From assembly GCF_000230675.1 (NCBI RefSeq), contig NZ_AGIK01000002.1:248001-312000 (forward strand): DNA of 64,000 nt. The letters run 5' to 3'. This document shows, in pieces, positions 17,055 through 26,029 of the stretch. The position numbers and the translations under genes are program-made. Position 1 is the first letter of the stretch, and each line of letters starts with the position of its first letter. This DNA comes from Synechococcus sp. WH 8016. GTDB lineage: Bacteria; Cyanobacteriota; Cyanobacteriia; PCC-6307; Cyanobiaceae. Below the pieces are notes generated by a model. The model searched no databases. It was not told the origin of the DNA and saw only the letters and a program-made list of their open reading frames with translations.

Positions 17055-17969
17055 TTGGTCTTGAAAAGAAAACCACCAATATTTGTATTATCAGCGCCTA
17101 GATCATTCTCATCAATATCAGCTTCTATACTGGGAGGACATCCCGAAGCATACTCTGTACCGGAATTGAACATACTGATCAAAGAAAACATGAAAAAGTT
17201 CATGGAAGAGTATAGGGATATTTTTATTCCACAAACACACGGATTGCTAAGAACGGTATCGGAACTATATGCAGGCGAACAAACAATGGAAACTATATCA
17301 ATGTCACACAGATGGATAATTAGAAGAGCAGATAGAAAAACAAGTGATATATATGAGGAAATTTGTGAGAAAATTTACCCGTTAACATTAATAGACAAGA
17401 GCCCAGCATATGCACTACTTCCTCAGAGGTTAGCGAGAATAAAAAAGTATTTTCCTGATGCCTACTACCTACACATAACAAGACACCCAATAGATATGAA
17501 CAAATCAATGTATAAGCTTGAGAAGGGAAAACTGTTGGCAATATTATCAAATTCGATAGATTTCTCAAAAGAAAATGAACTTATAGACCCACAACTTATG
17601 TGGTATACCTGTAACGCTAATATATTAGAGTTTCTGAAAAATATTAGTGAAGAAAAAAAGTTAACAATAAAAGGGGAGGAAATAATAAACAATAGAAAGG
17701 AGTCTCTAAGAAAAATATGCTCATGGATGAGTTGGAGTTGGTCTACAGATGCGTACGAACAAATGATCCATCCCGAAAACTCTCCCTATGCACAATTTGG
17801 GCCAATTGGAGCTGAGTTAGGTAGTGATCCTAATTTTTTACGATCACCAGAATTAAGACAAAATAATATCATAAGCGGTGGCCTAGAGGATAATCTTGAT
17901 TGGGTAGAGAAAGGCAGAAAACTTTATCCTCATGTAAAGAAGATGGGACTAAAGTTGGGATACACTTAA
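17055..17969 (+). CDS. Sulfotransferase-family protein
   Basis: Probable PAPS-dependent sulfotransferase of about 304 aa. The 5'-phosphosulfate loop is FVLSAPRSFSS near residue 10. The 3'-phosphate-binding segment is HITRHPIDMNKSMY near residue 140, where Arg and the later Ser are the usual ligands. The start is uncertain: TTG at 17055 or the next in-frame TTG at 17061, with no ATG in frame before the P-loop. The gene is the first of the rightward series in the island and has a 65-base gap before the ACP gene. Related proteins in PKS loci sulfate a hydroxyl of the acyl chain, sometimes to set up decarboxylative alkene formation. The acceptor here is unknown. Confidence 0.82.
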   Translation: MVLKRKPPIFVLSAPRSFSSISASILGGHPEAYSVPELNILIKENMKKFMEEYRDIFIPQTHGLLRTVSELYAGEQTMETISMSHRWIIRRADRKTSDIYEEICEKIYPLTLIDKSPAYALLPQRLARIKKYFPDAYYLHITRHPIDMNKSMYKLEKGKLLAILSNSIDFSKENELIDPQLMWYTCNANILEFLKNISEEKKLTIKGEEIINNRKESLRKICSWMSWSWSTDAYEQMIHPENSPYAQFGPIGAELGSDPNFLRSPELRQNNIISGGLEDNLDWVEKGRKLYPHVKKMGLKLGYT

Positions 17970-18034
17970 GAAAAAACAAAAAATGAGAACAAAATCGATG
18001 TATATGCTAGAATGAGCTCATCCTCAGAGTTCAA

Positions 18035-18343
18035 ATGTCCAAGCTGAAAACTTTGTCAGAACAGAGCCTCCAAAACGAAGTGATTGAAGTGGTGGCGGAA
18101 ATCATAAAAGATTGGGATCTTGAATCTGAGCAAAAAATAAGTAACGAAACAGGGCTAATTGGAGAGTTGGAGTTTGAATCAATCGATATTGTAAGATTAG
18201 TCGTAGCATTAGAGCAACATTTTGAATGTAGAGGAATTCCATTTGAAAAACTATTCATGAAAGATGGTGAATACATATCAGAGTTAAGAATAAATGAAAT
18301 TGCAACATTTTTAAACGAAAACGCAACAACAGGAGACAACTGA
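18035..18343 (+). CDS. Stand-alone acyl carrier protein
   Basis: A 102-aa acidic four-helix protein with the phosphopantetheine attachment region GELEFESIDIVRLVVALE. The Ser of ESID stands where most ACPs have DSL. It should be loaded by a phosphopantetheinyl transferase, and one is encoded at the end of the PKS region. Its stop overlaps the ATG of the phosphatase-superfamily gene (TGATG), so the two are coupled. A carrier role for the sulfotransferase or hydrolases next to it is an inference. Confidence 0.88.
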   Translation: MSKLKTLSEQSLQNEVIEVVAEIIKDWDLESEQKISNETGLIGELEFESIDIVRLVVALEQHFECRGIPFEKLFMKDGEYISELRINEIATFLNENATTGDN

Positions 18344-19941
18344 TGAAAAAAGTACTAATGATAGGGCTTGACGGGGCAACTTTCTCACTACTGAAACCCC
18401 TGATTAATCAAGGATATATGCCATTTTTAGGGGAAATCCTAAAAGAGGGTTATCATGCTGAATTGATATCGACTCCAGTACCACTTACACCACCTGGCTG
18501 GATCTCTACAGTCACTGGTGTAAAACCAGAGACACATGGAATATACGACTTTTTAAGACCAGAAGTTACAAATAATGGTGTATATCTTAAGGTGAATGAT
18601 TCGAGAGATATCAAAAACAATACAGTTTGGACAATAGCAAGCCGTCAGGGCAAAAAAATAACAAGCATGAACTTTTATGGAATGTCTCCACCTGTTGAGC
18701 TTGACGGTTATCTAATATCTGGCTTCATACCTTGGAAACATCTAAGGAGTGCTACGACACCTGAATCATTATTTGATGAAATAAAAGTAAGTAAAGATAT
18801 AGATATTAAGAAGCTTGGTATGGATATAAGTGAAGAAAAAAAATGCATCCAAGGATTGCCAGAATCAGAATATGAAGAATGGATAGAGATGCAAGCAGTA
18901 CGAGATGAGAACTGGACAAAACTAATGAAATATCTTATGAGAAAAGATCCAACAGATCTTACAGCAATAGTTTACGATGGTACTGATAAAATACAACATT
19001 TATTCTGGAGATATTTAGATCCAGAACTTGAGCAAAAAACGGTAACAAATGAATGGGCAAAGAGTATAAGAGAAAAGTGCCTTAATTACTATAAGCAAAT
19101 CGATATTTCAATTAGAGATTTGGTAAAAGAATCTGGTGGTGAAACGAATTTGGTAATCACATCAGATCATGGCTTTGGACCAACAGATGAAGTAGTATAC
19201 ATAAATGAGTGGCTACACAGACAGGGATATTTAAAATGGGCCAACGACACAGAAGAAGAAGATAACACAAAACTAACTGCGGATAGGATAAAAGACCATT
19301 CATCAATGATTGATTGGAAAAATACTATGGCATATGTACTCACACCAAGCAGTAACGCTATTTATATAAATAGAAAATCAGAAGTCAATGAGAATGGCAT
19401 AAGTGTGGAGGATTACCCTGGATTTTGCAAAAAAATACAAGAAGAACTATTAGCCTATAGTTGCGAGATTGATGGAGGCAAAATTTTCGTCAAAGCCGAT
19501 CTTAACGAAAAAAGAATGAATAAAGAGGAAGATTTAAACTGTGCACCCGATATAACTCTTGGTCTAAGAGACAGCGGTTTCGTTTCTATCTTAAGATCAG
19601 CAGAAGTAGTACGAAAACGTGAAGTAATAGATGGAACACATAGGCCGAATGGCATATTTATAGGCTACGGGCCAATGTTTAATAAGGGAACCGGAAAAGA
19701 ATTGTCGATTTATGATATTACTCCAATCTTATTATACGGCTTAGGAGCTTCGATACCAACTGGTCTGGACGGCGAGGTGCCAAAACATATAATTAATTCG
19801 GAATACTTGAAGGAAAATCCAGTAACTGTATCAGATAAATTGAATACAGAAAGGAAAGAATCTGAAAACAAAAAAGAAATATCAGAAGAGGAAAAAGAAG
19901 CTCTTATGGCTCAATTGAAAATGTTAGGATATATGGACTAG
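18343..19941 (+). CDS. Alkaline-phosphatase-superfamily hydrolase (type I phosphodiesterase-like)
   Basis: A 532-aa soluble protein of the type I phosphodiesterase/nucleotide pyrophosphatase group. It starts with the first metal site (MIGLDGATF). The probable nucleophile region is PPGWISTVTGVKPETHG. YDGTDKIQHLFW and TSDHGFGPTDE carry the further Asp and His ligands expected for a two-metal centre, and GTHRPNGIF supplies the late His. Such enzymes cut phosphate diesters or monoesters. The C-terminus is a Glu/Lys-rich helix. It is coupled to the ACP gene upstream and ends 72 bases before the alpha/beta-hydrolase gene. The substrate is unknown, and removal or transfer of a lipid head group is one possibility. 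Confidence 0.85.
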   Translation: MKKVLMIGLDGATFSLLKPLINQGYMPFLGEILKEGYHAELISTPVPLTPPGWISTVTGVKPETHGIYDFLRPEVTNNGVYLKVNDSRDIKNNTVWTIASRQGKKITSMNFYGMSPPVELDGYLISGFIPWKHLRSATTPESLFDEIKVSKDIDIKKLGMDISEEKKCIQGLPESEYEEWIEMQAVRDENWTKLMKYLMRKDPTDLTAIVYDGTDKIQHLFWRYLDPELEQKTVTNEWAKSIREKCLNYYKQIDISIRDLVKESGGETNLVITSDHGFGPTDEVVYINEWLHRQGYLKWANDTEEEDNTKLTADRIKDHSSMIDWKNTMAYVLTPSSNAIYINRKSEVNENGISVEDYPGFCKKIQEELLAYSCEIDGGKIFVKADLNEKRMNKEEDLNCAPDITLGLRDSGFVSILRSAEVVRKREVIDGTHRPNGIFIGYGPMFNKGTGKELSIYDITPILLYGLGASIPTGLDGEVPKHIINSEYLKENPVTVSDKLNTERKESENKKEISEEEKEALMAQLKMLGYMD

Positions 19942-20013
19942 CACTCAATAAAAGCATTTGTTGTGAACTCAGTTCATGCAATTGATTAACCAAATAGACA
20001 CATCGGAGTCAAA

Positions 20014-20883
20014 ATGAAAAAAGCAAATTGTCTAGGAGCAAAAATAAATTATATGATATTAGGTACGAGACAGGACAAGTCACCAATAGTACTTGTTCAT
20101 GGTCTAGGTGCGAATATATCATTCTGGTATATGAAAATAGCTAAAAAATTAACAGAAGATAGGCAAGTGATTATATACGACTTACGGGGTCATGGTTATA
20201 GTGATACAACTCCATCAGGTTACGATACTAGTACGATGGAAAAGGATTTAGCAGAGCTGTTAAGAATCAATGATGTAAAAAGTTACCATTTAGTCGGCCA
20301 TAGTTATGGTGCTGGAATATGCATATTGCATGCAGCAAAAAACCAAAAAAGTGTAAAAACATTAACAATTGCAGATATGCAGATAACAAGTTTACAACCA
20401 ATACTACAATTAAAAGAATGGCCACACTGGCAGAGGTGGAAAAAAGAACTGCTAGATAATGGTATAAAAAAATTACCAGAGGATACAAGCAACATAGACT
20501 TTACATTGCTTCAATACTTAAATACATTAACAGGAATACGGGGAGAAGCAGAAGGAAAAAGGTCGTTAAAGAAATTATCATTAAAAAACAAGGCTTCTAC
20601 GAGTTGGCATCAATTAATTAAAAATACTACTGCCAAAAAGGATTTTGAAGATCAATCATCATTGAAAAGAGAAATTATTACTTCATTGAGATTACCAATA
20701 TTATGTTTATATGGTGAGTTGTCACATTGCCTTCCAACGAGCAAGAAGATAAAAGAGCTAACAAAAGATTGTAAAAATATAGAGGTAGAGAATTTAGGTC
20801 ACTTTCATCCAGCGTTAAACCCTGATAGATTTATAATAGAAGTAACAAGATTCATAAAAGATATAGAAGCAAGAGGTCAGTGA
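20014..20883 (+). CDS. Alpha/beta-hydrolase
   Basis: A 289-aa hydrolase of the classical alpha/beta fold. The oxyanion-hole segment is IVLVHGLGANIS near residue 25, DLRGHGYSDT follows, and the nucleophile elbow is LVGHSYGAG near residue 95. The catalytic Asp/Glu is likely around CLYGELSHC, and the His is in LGHFHPALNP. It lacks a signal peptide. It could be a thioesterase or ester hydrolase releasing the acyl product, but sequence alone does not decide. It starts a run of six genes joined by 0-4 base gaps or overlaps up to 26029. Confidence 0.87.
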   Translation: MKKANCLGAKINYMILGTRQDKSPIVLVHGLGANISFWYMKIAKKLTEDRQVIIYDLRGHGYSDTTPSGYDTSTMEKDLAELLRINDVKSYHLVGHSYGAGICILHAAKNQKSVKTLTIADMQITSLQPILQLKEWPHWQRWKKELLDNGIKKLPEDTSNIDFTLLQYLNTLTGIRGEAEGKRSLKKLSLKNKASTSWHQLIKNTTAKKDFEDQSSLKREIITSLRLPILCLYGELSHCLPTSKKIKELTKDCKNIEVENLGHFHPALNPDRFIIEVTRFIKDIEARGQ

Positions 20884-20884
20884 A

Positions 20885-21634
20885 ATGTGTGAACAAAGCA
20901 AAGAACTAGTCTTAATCACAGGAGGAAGTAGTGGGATAGGAAAAGAGCTAGGTAGAGAATTCATAAAAAGGGGTTATATAGTGATTATTACTAGCAGTAA
21001 CAAGAAAAAACTATATAATACATACGAAGAAATTCAAAAAAATAAAAATGGTGAAAATCTCAAAGCGATAGTATGTGATGTAACCAAAGAAGAAGATGTA
21101 AAAGAGATGATAACAAAAGTAGAAGAATTGAAAGTAACAGTTTCTATATTAATCACATGTGCAGGAGTTAGTAAAAGTAAAGAATCCGAAAGAGTAATGC
21201 CTTATTCTATACAAGAACTACCCAAAGATGAATGGGATTCTATTCTCAATGTAAATCTAAAAGGAGTGTTCTTGACAAATAAAGCCATTTCAAACATTAT
21301 GAAAAAACAGCGGTATGGGCAAATAATAAATATAGGTTCATCAACAACAAAATATGGGCTACGAGGCCAGCCATATGCTCCAGCATATTGTGCTTCAAAA
21401 TTTGCAGTAATGGGCTTAGGTAAATCCTTGTCACACGAATTAGAAGAATACGGGATAACGGTACAAACAATATGCCCTGGTTTAGTAGAGACACCATTAA
21501 CGGAAAACACAGCACTAAAAACACTTTTTGACGGAAAAGCAATGAAACCAAAAAACCTGGCAAAATCAATAGCAGATATGATCGAATCGAACAAAATGAT
21601 CAAAACATTAAATCCATTTTATCTTCCAAATTAA
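20885..21634 (+). CDS. Short-chain dehydrogenase/reductase
   Basis: A 249-aa NAD(P)-dependent oxidoreductase. The cofactor loop is ITGGSSGIGKEL, TCAGVSK stands at the NNAG position, the catalytic Ser is in INIGSSTTKYG, and AYCASKFA gives Tyr and Lys. The PG motif after the active site is ICPGLVETPL. It begins one base after the hydrolase stop and ends on the first base of the next start (TAATG). It is a likely 3-oxoacyl or alcohol dehydrogenase for tailoring the product. It has no membrane segment. Confidence 0.9.
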   Translation: MCEQSKELVLITGGSSGIGKELGREFIKRGYIVIITSSNKKKLYNTYEEIQKNKNGENLKAIVCDVTKEEDVKEMITKVEELKVTVSILITCAGVSKSKESERVMPYSIQELPKDEWDSILNVNLKGVFLTNKAISNIMKKQRYGQIINIGSSTTKYGLRGQPYAPAYCASKFAVMGLGKSLSHELEEYGITVQTICPGLVETPLTENTALKTLFDGKAMKPKNLAKSIADMIESNKMIKTLNPFYLPN

Positions 21635-23184
21635 TGAAAGTTAATAACAAAAAAATATATAACCCATGCCCACAAAAGGGATGTCAAAGAAAGCAATTTG
21701 AAAAGATAAGTAAAAATGGATTTGGCGATGGAAACAATAGTTATGCACACTCATCGGCTTGGTTTAATGGAGCGCTCTATGTGGGGACTACGCGATGTAA
21801 CATGTGTATGCTCAAGTTTAGTGTGTCCCATAATTCTCAGACAGCACTTGAAGAAATGAAAATTTGGCCAGTAGAATGCCCAGATACAATAGAAGGAATA
21901 TATGAATTAGATAGAAGAGCACAGATCTGGAGGTATAGGCCTGAACTCAATGAATGGAAAATGGTGTATAGGTCGCCACTTGTTAGTCCCGTCGAGAAAT
22001 ATATGGAAACATTAAAAGGAAATGATGGAAAGGAGCGAAAGGTAAGTACGAAAAAAGACCTTGTACCGCGCGATATTGGCTATAGAGGAATGTGTGTTTT
22101 TAAGGGAAAATCAGATAAAGTGGAAGCGCTATATATAGCTTCGTGGGCTCCAAGTCTAGCACCAGGACCATTGATACTTAGGACTGAAGATGGAGAAAAC
22201 TTTGATATTGTCTCAGAATACGGCGTAATAGGGTTACCAGTTACAAGCATAAGATCGCTTATAAAATTTAAAGGGAAATTATATATGTCACCTACGGGTA
22301 GCAGGGGGGGTAATGCAAATACCTCTGATATTCAAGTGGTCTATGCGAGTGATGATCCAGCAAAAGGAAATTGGAAACAAACTATGATATCGGGATTTGG
22401 CGACATAAAAAATGAAAGTATATTTTCACTGGGAGTATCAAAAGATTGGCTATATGCAGGTACATTTAATTGCAATGGATACCAGATATGGAGAACAAAA
22501 GGAGGAAAGTATGCAGAGCACGACTGGGAATGCGTAGTAAAAGATGGGGCAGGTAGAGGGTCCACTAATCAAATAGCATTAAGTATATGTTACTTCAAAA
22601 ACAATCTATATGTAGGGAGTGGAATTCAAAATGGAGGATACGACAGGGTAAACATGATTGGTCCAGCAGCATCAACATTAATCAGAATAAACGAAGAAAC
22701 AGGAAAAAATGAATTAGTTGTAGGGACACCATATAAGAGAAATGGAGATGTAGTTATGCCGATATCAGGATTATCGGATGGTTTTGGAAATAAATTCAAT
22801 GGATATTTCTGGAGGATGACAAGTCATGAGGGATGGCTGTATCTAGGGACATACGATGCTAGTTGCCTTGTAGATTGGATAGAAGTAGATAAATTATCTA
22901 AATTAAACGCAGAATTGTTTAATCATATAGGCTTAGATATGATCAAGAAGAATAGAGGATTTGAACTATGGAGAAGCTACGATGGTGAAAATTGGATACC
23001 GGTTGATCGAAAGGGTTTTGGTTGCATTTTTAATAATGGGATAAGAAACTTAGTTTCAACACCAAAGGGCCTATTTGTAGGTACAGCAAATCCGTTCGGG
23101 CCAAAAATAGCGAAAGAAATAAATGGAAATTGGGAATATATAGATAACCCAGAAGGTGGACTTGAAGTATGGATGAGTCAATGA
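21634..23184 (+). CDS. Beta-propeller-like protein of unknown function
   Basis: A 516-aa protein I do not recognise by name. At least five blade-like repeats share a short pattern: ALYVGTTR, LYMSPTG, LYAGTFNCNGYQIWR, LYVGSGIQNGGYD and LYLGTYDA, each followed 30-60 residues later by a polar turn. This is the signature of a beta-propeller. The N-terminus is rich in Cys (NPCPQKGCQ, TTRCNMC, VECPD), a possible metal or disulfide cluster. There is no obvious signal peptide or membrane segment. It is translationally coupled to both neighbours. Its stop overlaps the start of the PqqD-like membrane protein, which suggests the two act together, perhaps in binding or maturing the exported product. Confidence 0.8.
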   Translation: MKVNNKKIYNPCPQKGCQRKQFEKISKNGFGDGNNSYAHSSAWFNGALYVGTTRCNMCMLKFSVSHNSQTALEEMKIWPVECPDTIEGIYELDRRAQIWRYRPELNEWKMVYRSPLVSPVEKYMETLKGNDGKERKVSTKKDLVPRDIGYRGMCVFKGKSDKVEALYIASWAPSLAPGPLILRTEDGENFDIVSEYGVIGLPVTSIRSLIKFKGKLYMSPTGSRGGNANTSDIQVVYASDDPAKGNWKQTMISGFGDIKNESIFSLGVSKDWLYAGTFNCNGYQIWRTKGGKYAEHDWECVVKDGAGRGSTNQIALSICYFKNNLYVGSGIQNGGYDRVNMIGPAASTLIRINEETGKNELVVGTPYKRNGDVVMPISGLSDGFGNKFNGYFWRMTSHEGWLYLGTYDASCLVDWIEVDKLSKLNAELFNHIGLDMIKKNRGFELWRSYDGENWIPVDRKGFGCIFNNGIRNLVSTPKGLFVGTANPFGPKIAKEINGNWEYIDNPEGGLEVWMSQ

Positions 23185-24527
23185 CATCAAGTAATACAAT
23201 GAAAACAGATGTATACAGATTCAACAATGTGAACAAAGTAATCTGTGCCAACTGCGCTGGAAAAAAGAGCAAAGTATACAAATTAATAAACAAAGATAAA
23301 AACACAGTGTACGAATTAGACATAAAAGACTACTATCTGTGTAAACTTTGTAATGGAAAAAATACAATAAATACAATTATAGAAACTTTCTCAACAGTAA
23401 CTGGTGATGATGTAGACAGAGAATCACTCATAGAATTTCTTCAAGAACTAGAAAAAGAGGGTATAATAGATAAGATAATTCAAATAGAATCGTCAAAAAC
23501 TATAAACATAGAAGACGAAGCGAGGATATATGCTGATATACTTAAAGAGTCAAAAAGAGAGACTGAATTAAAAATAGACGATGAAAATAATATCGAAGAA
23601 CCAAGCTTAATGATATGGATATGGGAGTCTAGAAATCCGCAGAATATATTAAAGGGGGCAAGCGAATTCAGTAAATCGATCAGGGGGTTTATAAACCTAG
23701 CTCAATATTCATTAGTCATACTATTCCCATTAGCAATTGGAACCATACTAAACAATATAGACCAACTCAAAGCCGATTATACAACTTACCTCATTGAAAA
23801 CATTCCGAATATTTTCGGCTTGCTAACAGTGGCTGGAGTTCAAGCATCACTGGCGGGATTGGCATCAGGAATCGTGACACAGTCGTTTAATAACCCTCCT
23901 ACAAGTATTAGCTTTGGCCTACTAATGGGATTTATTCCACAAGTTGCAATAAGATTTAAGTCTGAGTATTTAACAAGCAGGCAGAGAAGAATAGCTTTCT
24001 CATCAATTATTAAAGTTAGAATGTTTGTGTTATCGGTAGCGGTATATATATGGCAAACAAGTCACACCTATGGAACCACATTACCGTTTTATACGATTAT
24101 TTTCATAATTACAGGTTTTATAGGCTTGATAATTGATTCATTCCCTTTATGGCCATCACCAGGATATTATAGCCTTATATCTGCAATAGACAAACAAGAT
24201 GTAATCCGAAGCACAATAAGCATTTGGCTGATGCTTATTAAAGGAGTAAGCTTGCCTAAGGAGCTATCAGCTAGAAGGATAAATATTTCTAAAGTTATCG
24301 GAATAATAGGACTGATAGAAGGGCTTATAATAATATATATCTTAATATCGTTCTTGTCGAGAGGGATATCGGATGTTTTTGTTAAGGAAGTCTTCGGTGA
24401 AGGGGCACGGTGGCTAATATCACTAGGGCTAACGTTGTACGTTGCTAATGTGGTTTACAAATTTTGGAAAGCAATGAGCAATGCGAGAGAAGCTAAATTG
24501 GGAAGCATTCCCACAACAAAAAAATGA
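23181..24527 (+). CDS. PqqD-like domain fused to a degenerate M50-type membrane domain
   Basis: I start this at ATG 23181 (ATGA overlap with the propeller gene), giving 448 aa. ATG 23169 is also in frame. Residues about 10-105 resemble a PqqD-type winged helix: the segment YYLCKLCNGKNTINTIIETF corresponds to the usual leucine-x-D-G-x-T motif, with a CxxC (CANC) before it. Six or more membrane segments follow. The layout matches the YydH-like 'peptide zinc metalloprotease' group. However, no HExxH is present, and the second metal motif reads FPLWPSPGYYSL where DGYY is expected, so it should be catalytically inactive. It ends on the ATGA start of the HlyD-like gene, as M50-HlyD pairs in peptide-handling systems do. 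Confidence 0.75.
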   Translation: MTSSNTMKTDVYRFNNVNKVICANCAGKKSKVYKLINKDKNTVYELDIKDYYLCKLCNGKNTINTIIETFSTVTGDDVDRESLIEFLQELEKEGIIDKIIQIESSKTINIEDEARIYADILKESKRETELKIDDENNIEEPSLMIWIWESRNPQNILKGASEFSKSIRGFINLAQYSLVILFPLAIGTILNNIDQLKADYTTYLIENIPNIFGLLTVAGVQASLAGLASGIVTQSFNNPPTSISFGLLMGFIPQVAIRFKSEYLTSRQRRIAFSSIIKVRMFVLSVAVYIWQTSHTYGTTLPFYTIIFIITGFIGLIIDSFPLWPSPGYYSLISAIDKQDVIRSTISIWLMLIKGVSLPKELSARRINISKVIGIIGLIEGLIIIYILISFLSRGISDVFVKEVFGEGARWLISLGLTLYVANVVYKFWKAMSNAREAKLGSIPTTKK

Positions 24528-25639
24528 GTATAAAAAAAATCATGTCAAACTTTTTAACTAAATACTTAAAATTTCCTCCCAAAACTAAAAGACAGCAATC
24601 GACATATATATTTCTGCTTTTGATAGGATTGTCAATCCCATACAAGAGCTCACCAGGTGGGTTGTTTACAGTAACAGCTGAAGGTAAACAAAATTTACAA
24701 GCGCCATTTAATGGAGAAATAGTAAAAACGATAAACGAAAAAGAGTTTAATGATAAAATCAAAAAAGGTACATTAATCGCAACAGTATCGTCAGACCAGA
24801 TAGAAACAAAGCTGTATGAAATTGAGGAGCAAATACAAGCACAAGAATCTAAAATACTAACACTTCAAGCACAAATACAGGTCGACACTAAGCAACTATT
24901 GCAATACCAAGATTTGTATAGTAACAGTTCTGAAAAGTACAAAAGAGAGTATAGCTTATACAAATCAGGGAGTGTGTCTTTAAATAAGATAGGGGATACT
25001 GAAAGGCAGATGAATATAGATAAAAATAATATTAATACTCAGAAAAGTGTTATCGCAAAGAGTGAACAACAAGTAAAGACAGCTGAGTACGAATTTGCTC
25101 AGCTTAAGGAAAAGCAAAGATATTATTCGAACTTGCTATCTAAATCAGACATACTTATGCCATTTGATGGTTATATATATTCCCAAAATCTAAGCTCAAG
25201 AATAGGAAGCCAAGTAAATGCTGGAGACAATATTGCAAATGCAAGTAAAATACGGCAATACTTTGGATTAATGCAAATTTCAGAAAATACCGCAGGTGTA
25301 ATAAAAATCAACAAAGAAGTAGATATTAGATTGTCATCAGATCCATTAAAAACCTTGAGCGGTAGAGTGGTACAAATAAATCAAGCAGCAGTAGCGAATG
25401 AATCAAAAGGACAAACAAGTAAAAATATAGATAGTGGCAATAATGTAAAGATTGTCAAAGATACAACTGGAAAGATTTTAGAAGTTAAGGTTAAAATTAT
25501 CGACTCACAAGGTGTTAGACTTGTTCCTGGGTTGACAGGCTGGGGGAAGGTATCAGGAGGATATGTTCCATTATTCTGGGCGTTTGCTAAATCACTATTT
25601 AGATTCGTACAGATCGAAGTATGGTCCTGGTTCCCATAA
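24524..25639 (+). CDS. HlyD-family periplasmic adaptor (membrane-fusion-like) protein
   Basis: A 371-aa protein with one N-terminal membrane segment (STYIFLLLIGLSIPY near residues 26-40). A lipoyl-like half motif (GKQNLQAPFNGEIVK) comes next, then a long coiled-coil hairpin (about residues 85-210, rich in Gln, Glu and Lys). The second lipoyl half is SDILMPFDGYIYSQ, and a beta-barrel region (RLVPGLTGWGKV) follows. This is the order of HlyD/RND adaptor proteins. There is no ABC transporter or outer-membrane channel gene nearby, so it probably works with the membrane protein encoded just before it (4-base overlap). Confidence 0.87.
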   Translation: MSIKKIMSNFLTKYLKFPPKTKRQQSTYIFLLLIGLSIPYKSSPGGLFTVTAEGKQNLQAPFNGEIVKTINEKEFNDKIKKGTLIATVSSDQIETKLYEIEEQIQAQESKILTLQAQIQVDTKQLLQYQDLYSNSSEKYKREYSLYKSGSVSLNKIGDTERQMNIDKNNINTQKSVIAKSEQQVKTAEYEFAQLKEKQRYYSNLLSKSDILMPFDGYIYSQNLSSRIGSQVNAGDNIANASKIRQYFGLMQISENTAGVIKINKEVDIRLSSDPLKTLSGRVVQINQAAVANESKGQTSKNIDSGNNVKIVKDTTGKILEVKVKIIDSQGVRLVPGLTGWGKVSGGYVPLFWAFAKSLFRFVQIEVWSWFP

Positions 25640-26029
25640 ATGACTGAAAGAGAACATTCAAGCAATCTTGAAGATATCAAAGAACGCAGAGATCTGGTAG
25701 AATATAACTTGTCACTAACAAACTATATACTAGAAAATATTAATAAAGTCAATATTCGGCAATCAGACGGAGAAACAGGCGGAAACTTAACAGGCGATAC
25801 AAAAGATGAAGATAAGAAAAAAGAAATGGTATTATTTGAAAAGCGGATAAAAATGATACTAGCTTTAGAAAAAAACGATGACCTTGACATAGATATGGTA
25901 ATCAAAAAGTACTTGCCAATACTGAACAGGATAAAACTCGCACAAGAAGGCGAAATAAAATTACTTAGTAAGCAGATAAGACAATATTATGGGAGTGATG
26001 ATACGGACAAGGAAGAATCTATAACGTAA
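25640..26029 (+). CDS. Small charged hypothetical protein
   Basis: A 129-aa, Glu/Asp/Lys-rich, mostly helical soluble protein with no motif I recognise. It has a low-complexity central part (DGETGGNLTGDTKDEDKKKE) and a helical C-terminal half. It starts on the base after the HlyD-like stop, so it is the last gene of the 20-26 kb operon. Acceptance rests on this perfect junction and on codon use like its neighbours. Confidence 0.65.
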   Translation: MTEREHSSNLEDIKERRDLVEYNLSLTNYILENINKVNIRQSDGETGGNLTGDTKDEDKKKEMVLFEKRIKMILALEKNDDLDIDMVIKKYLPILNRIKLAQEGEIKLLSKQIRQYYGSDDTDKEESIT

